The position numbers and the translations under genes were made by a program. The notes under the pieces are model-generated. The model ran no database searches and was not told the DNA's origin. It was given only the letters and a program-made list of their open reading frames with translations. A stretch of DNA of 8,660 nucleotides from Segetibacter sp. (GTDB lineage Bacteria; Bacteroidota; Bacteroidia; Chitinophagales; Chitinophagaceae): the NCBI GenBank assembly GCA_030146445.1, contig JASLBT010000414.1, forward strand, positions 1 to 8,660. The letters are read 5' to 3'. Shown one piece after another: positions 7,842 through 8,660 of this stretch (its first letter is position 1; each line of letters starts with the position of its first letter).

Positions 7842-8660
7842 ATGAAAACATTGGTTTGTACAAAGCCTGGCCAGTTCGATTACCACGAGAGCGAAATGCC
7901 GCACTTATTGGCAGGACAGGCGATCATCAGGATAAAACGTATCGGTATTTGCGGTACCGACCTCCACGCATTCGAAGGCACACAGCCGTTTTTTGAATAC
8001 CCCAGGATATTGGGGCATGAACTTGCCGGCGAACTGGTTGATTTCGATGGTGCACCCGGTTTTGAAAAGGGCGAAAGGGTAAGTTTTATACCCTATTTCT
8101 ATTGTGGTGTTTGTGTATCATGCAGGGCAGGTCTGCCAAACTGTTGTGCGAACATCAAGGTGTGCGGTGTTCACGTACACGGCGGGTTCGCAGAATATCT
8201 TTCAGTTCCCTCTTATTCTTTGTTACATGGCGAAGGATTAAATTATGACGAGCTTGCCCTTGTTGAACCACTTGCAATTGGCGCTCATGGTGTACGCAGG
8301 GCAGGAGTAAAGGCTGGCGAATACGTACTTGTTGTTGGTGCCGGGCCGATAGGGTTGGGGATAGCAGAGTTTGCCCGGATCGCTGGAGGTAATGTAATCA
8401 TGATGGATATTAATGATCAGCGTCTATCATTTTGTAAAGACCGGCTGCAAGTGCCATACACCATCAATCCACTACACGAAGAAGTACTGCAAAAACTTAA
8501 GGAAATCACCAATGGCGACATGCCCACAGTGGTGATCGATGCTACCGGCAGTTTGAAAGCGATCAATACTTCGTTCCAGTACATGGCCCATGGTGCACGC
8601 TATGTGTTAGTTGGTTTGCAAAAGGGTGAAATATCATTCAGCCACCCTGAATTTCATAAA
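7842..8660 (+). CDS. Zinc-dependent MDR alcohol dehydrogenase, L-galactonate 5-dehydrogenase (LgoD)-like, 3'-truncated
   Basis: Medium-chain zinc dehydrogenase expected to oxidise a secondary hydroxyl of a sugar acid or polyol in the cytoplasm with NAD+. The first 273 residues are visible; relatives have about 340, so the window edge removes roughly 65. Catalytic zinc ligands fit Cys37 (GICGTD), His59-Glu60 (GHE) and Glu142 (VEPLAIG). The structural zinc site is Cys88, Cys91, Cys94 and Cys102. The Rossmann nucleotide loop is GAGPIG (166-171), and Asp189 at the end of the second beta-strand favours NAD+ over NADP+. From memory the closest characterised relative is E. coli LgoD (YjjN): shared signatures are QPFF-YPR-LGHE, a VIPY-like segment, GVH..GGF.EYLSVP and FS.PEFHK. 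It lacks a signal peptide. It follows the GH2 gene by 176 bases on the same strand. Alternatives are L-gulonate or L-fuconate-pathway dehydrogenase; RspB and threonine dehydrogenase look more distant. Confidence 0.88.
   Translation, partial: MKTLVCTKPGQFDYHESEMPHLLAGQAIIRIKRIGICGTDLHAFEGTQPFFEYPRILGHELAGELVDFDGAPGFEKGERVSFIPYFYCGVCVSCRAGLPNCCANIKVCGVHVHGGFAEYLSVPSYSLLHGEGLNYDELALVEPLAIGAHGVRRAGVKAGEYVLVVGAGPIGLGIAEFARIAGGNVIMMDINDQRLSFCKDRLQVPYTINPLHEEVLQKLKEITNGDMPTVVIDATGSLKAINTSFQYMAHGARYVLVGLQKGEISFSHPEFHK

Noticed and set aside
1..8660. CRISPR array, tRNA/rRNA, insertion sequence or prophage genes
   Set aside because: No regularly spaced repeats, no tRNA-like cloverleaf and no transposase or integrase reading frame was seen; coding density is taken up by the four metabolic genes.

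Overview
The window looks like a chromosomal piece of a Bacteroidota genome, most likely a plant- or soil-associated relative of Chitinophagaceae/Sphingobacteriales. The reasons are the protein families (GH28, GH95 and a malectin-containing GH2, all in forms common in that phylum), signal peptides that end in Ala-Gln, and the absence of clear Shine-Dalgarno sequences before the start codons. The placement is an inference from family resemblance; no 16S rRNA or other marker is present.

All four genes are on the + strand. (1) 1-1017 is the 3' part of a GH28 pectinase whose start lies outside the window. (2) 1082-3880 is a complete secreted GH95 enzyme, an alpha-L-fucosidase or alpha-L-galactosidase, with an unusual beta-sandwich domain inserted in its N-terminal domain. 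(3) 4114-7665 is a complete secreted multi-module GH2 enzyme: GH2 core, malectin domain, then two further C-terminal beta-rich modules. Its open frame runs back to an ATGA overlap with the GH95 gene, but the signal peptide places the real start near 4114. This leaves a 233-base spacer that holds a short, very GC-rich structured element. (4) 7842 to the window end is the first 273 codons of a zinc-dependent MDR dehydrogenase that most resembles E. coli L-galactonate 5-dehydrogenase (LgoD/YjjN).

The layout reads as part of a polysaccharide utilisation locus for a pectic polymer. The three secreted enzymes would strip a galacturonic acid-containing, L-Gal/L-Fuc-decorated glycan outside the cytoplasm, and the cytoplasmic dehydrogenase would act on a released sugar acid. 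GH95 carries Thr at the position where fucosidases usually carry His, which as I recall marks L-galactosidases. With an LgoD-like enzyme nearby, this gives a testable hypothesis: L-galactose is released (rhamnogalacturonan II is one known source) and catabolised through L-galactonate to D-tagaturonate, where it would meet the galacturonate freed by GH28. The alternative is L-fucose use. No SusC/SusD pair, regulator, tRNA, rRNA, insertion sequence or CRISPR array is visible.
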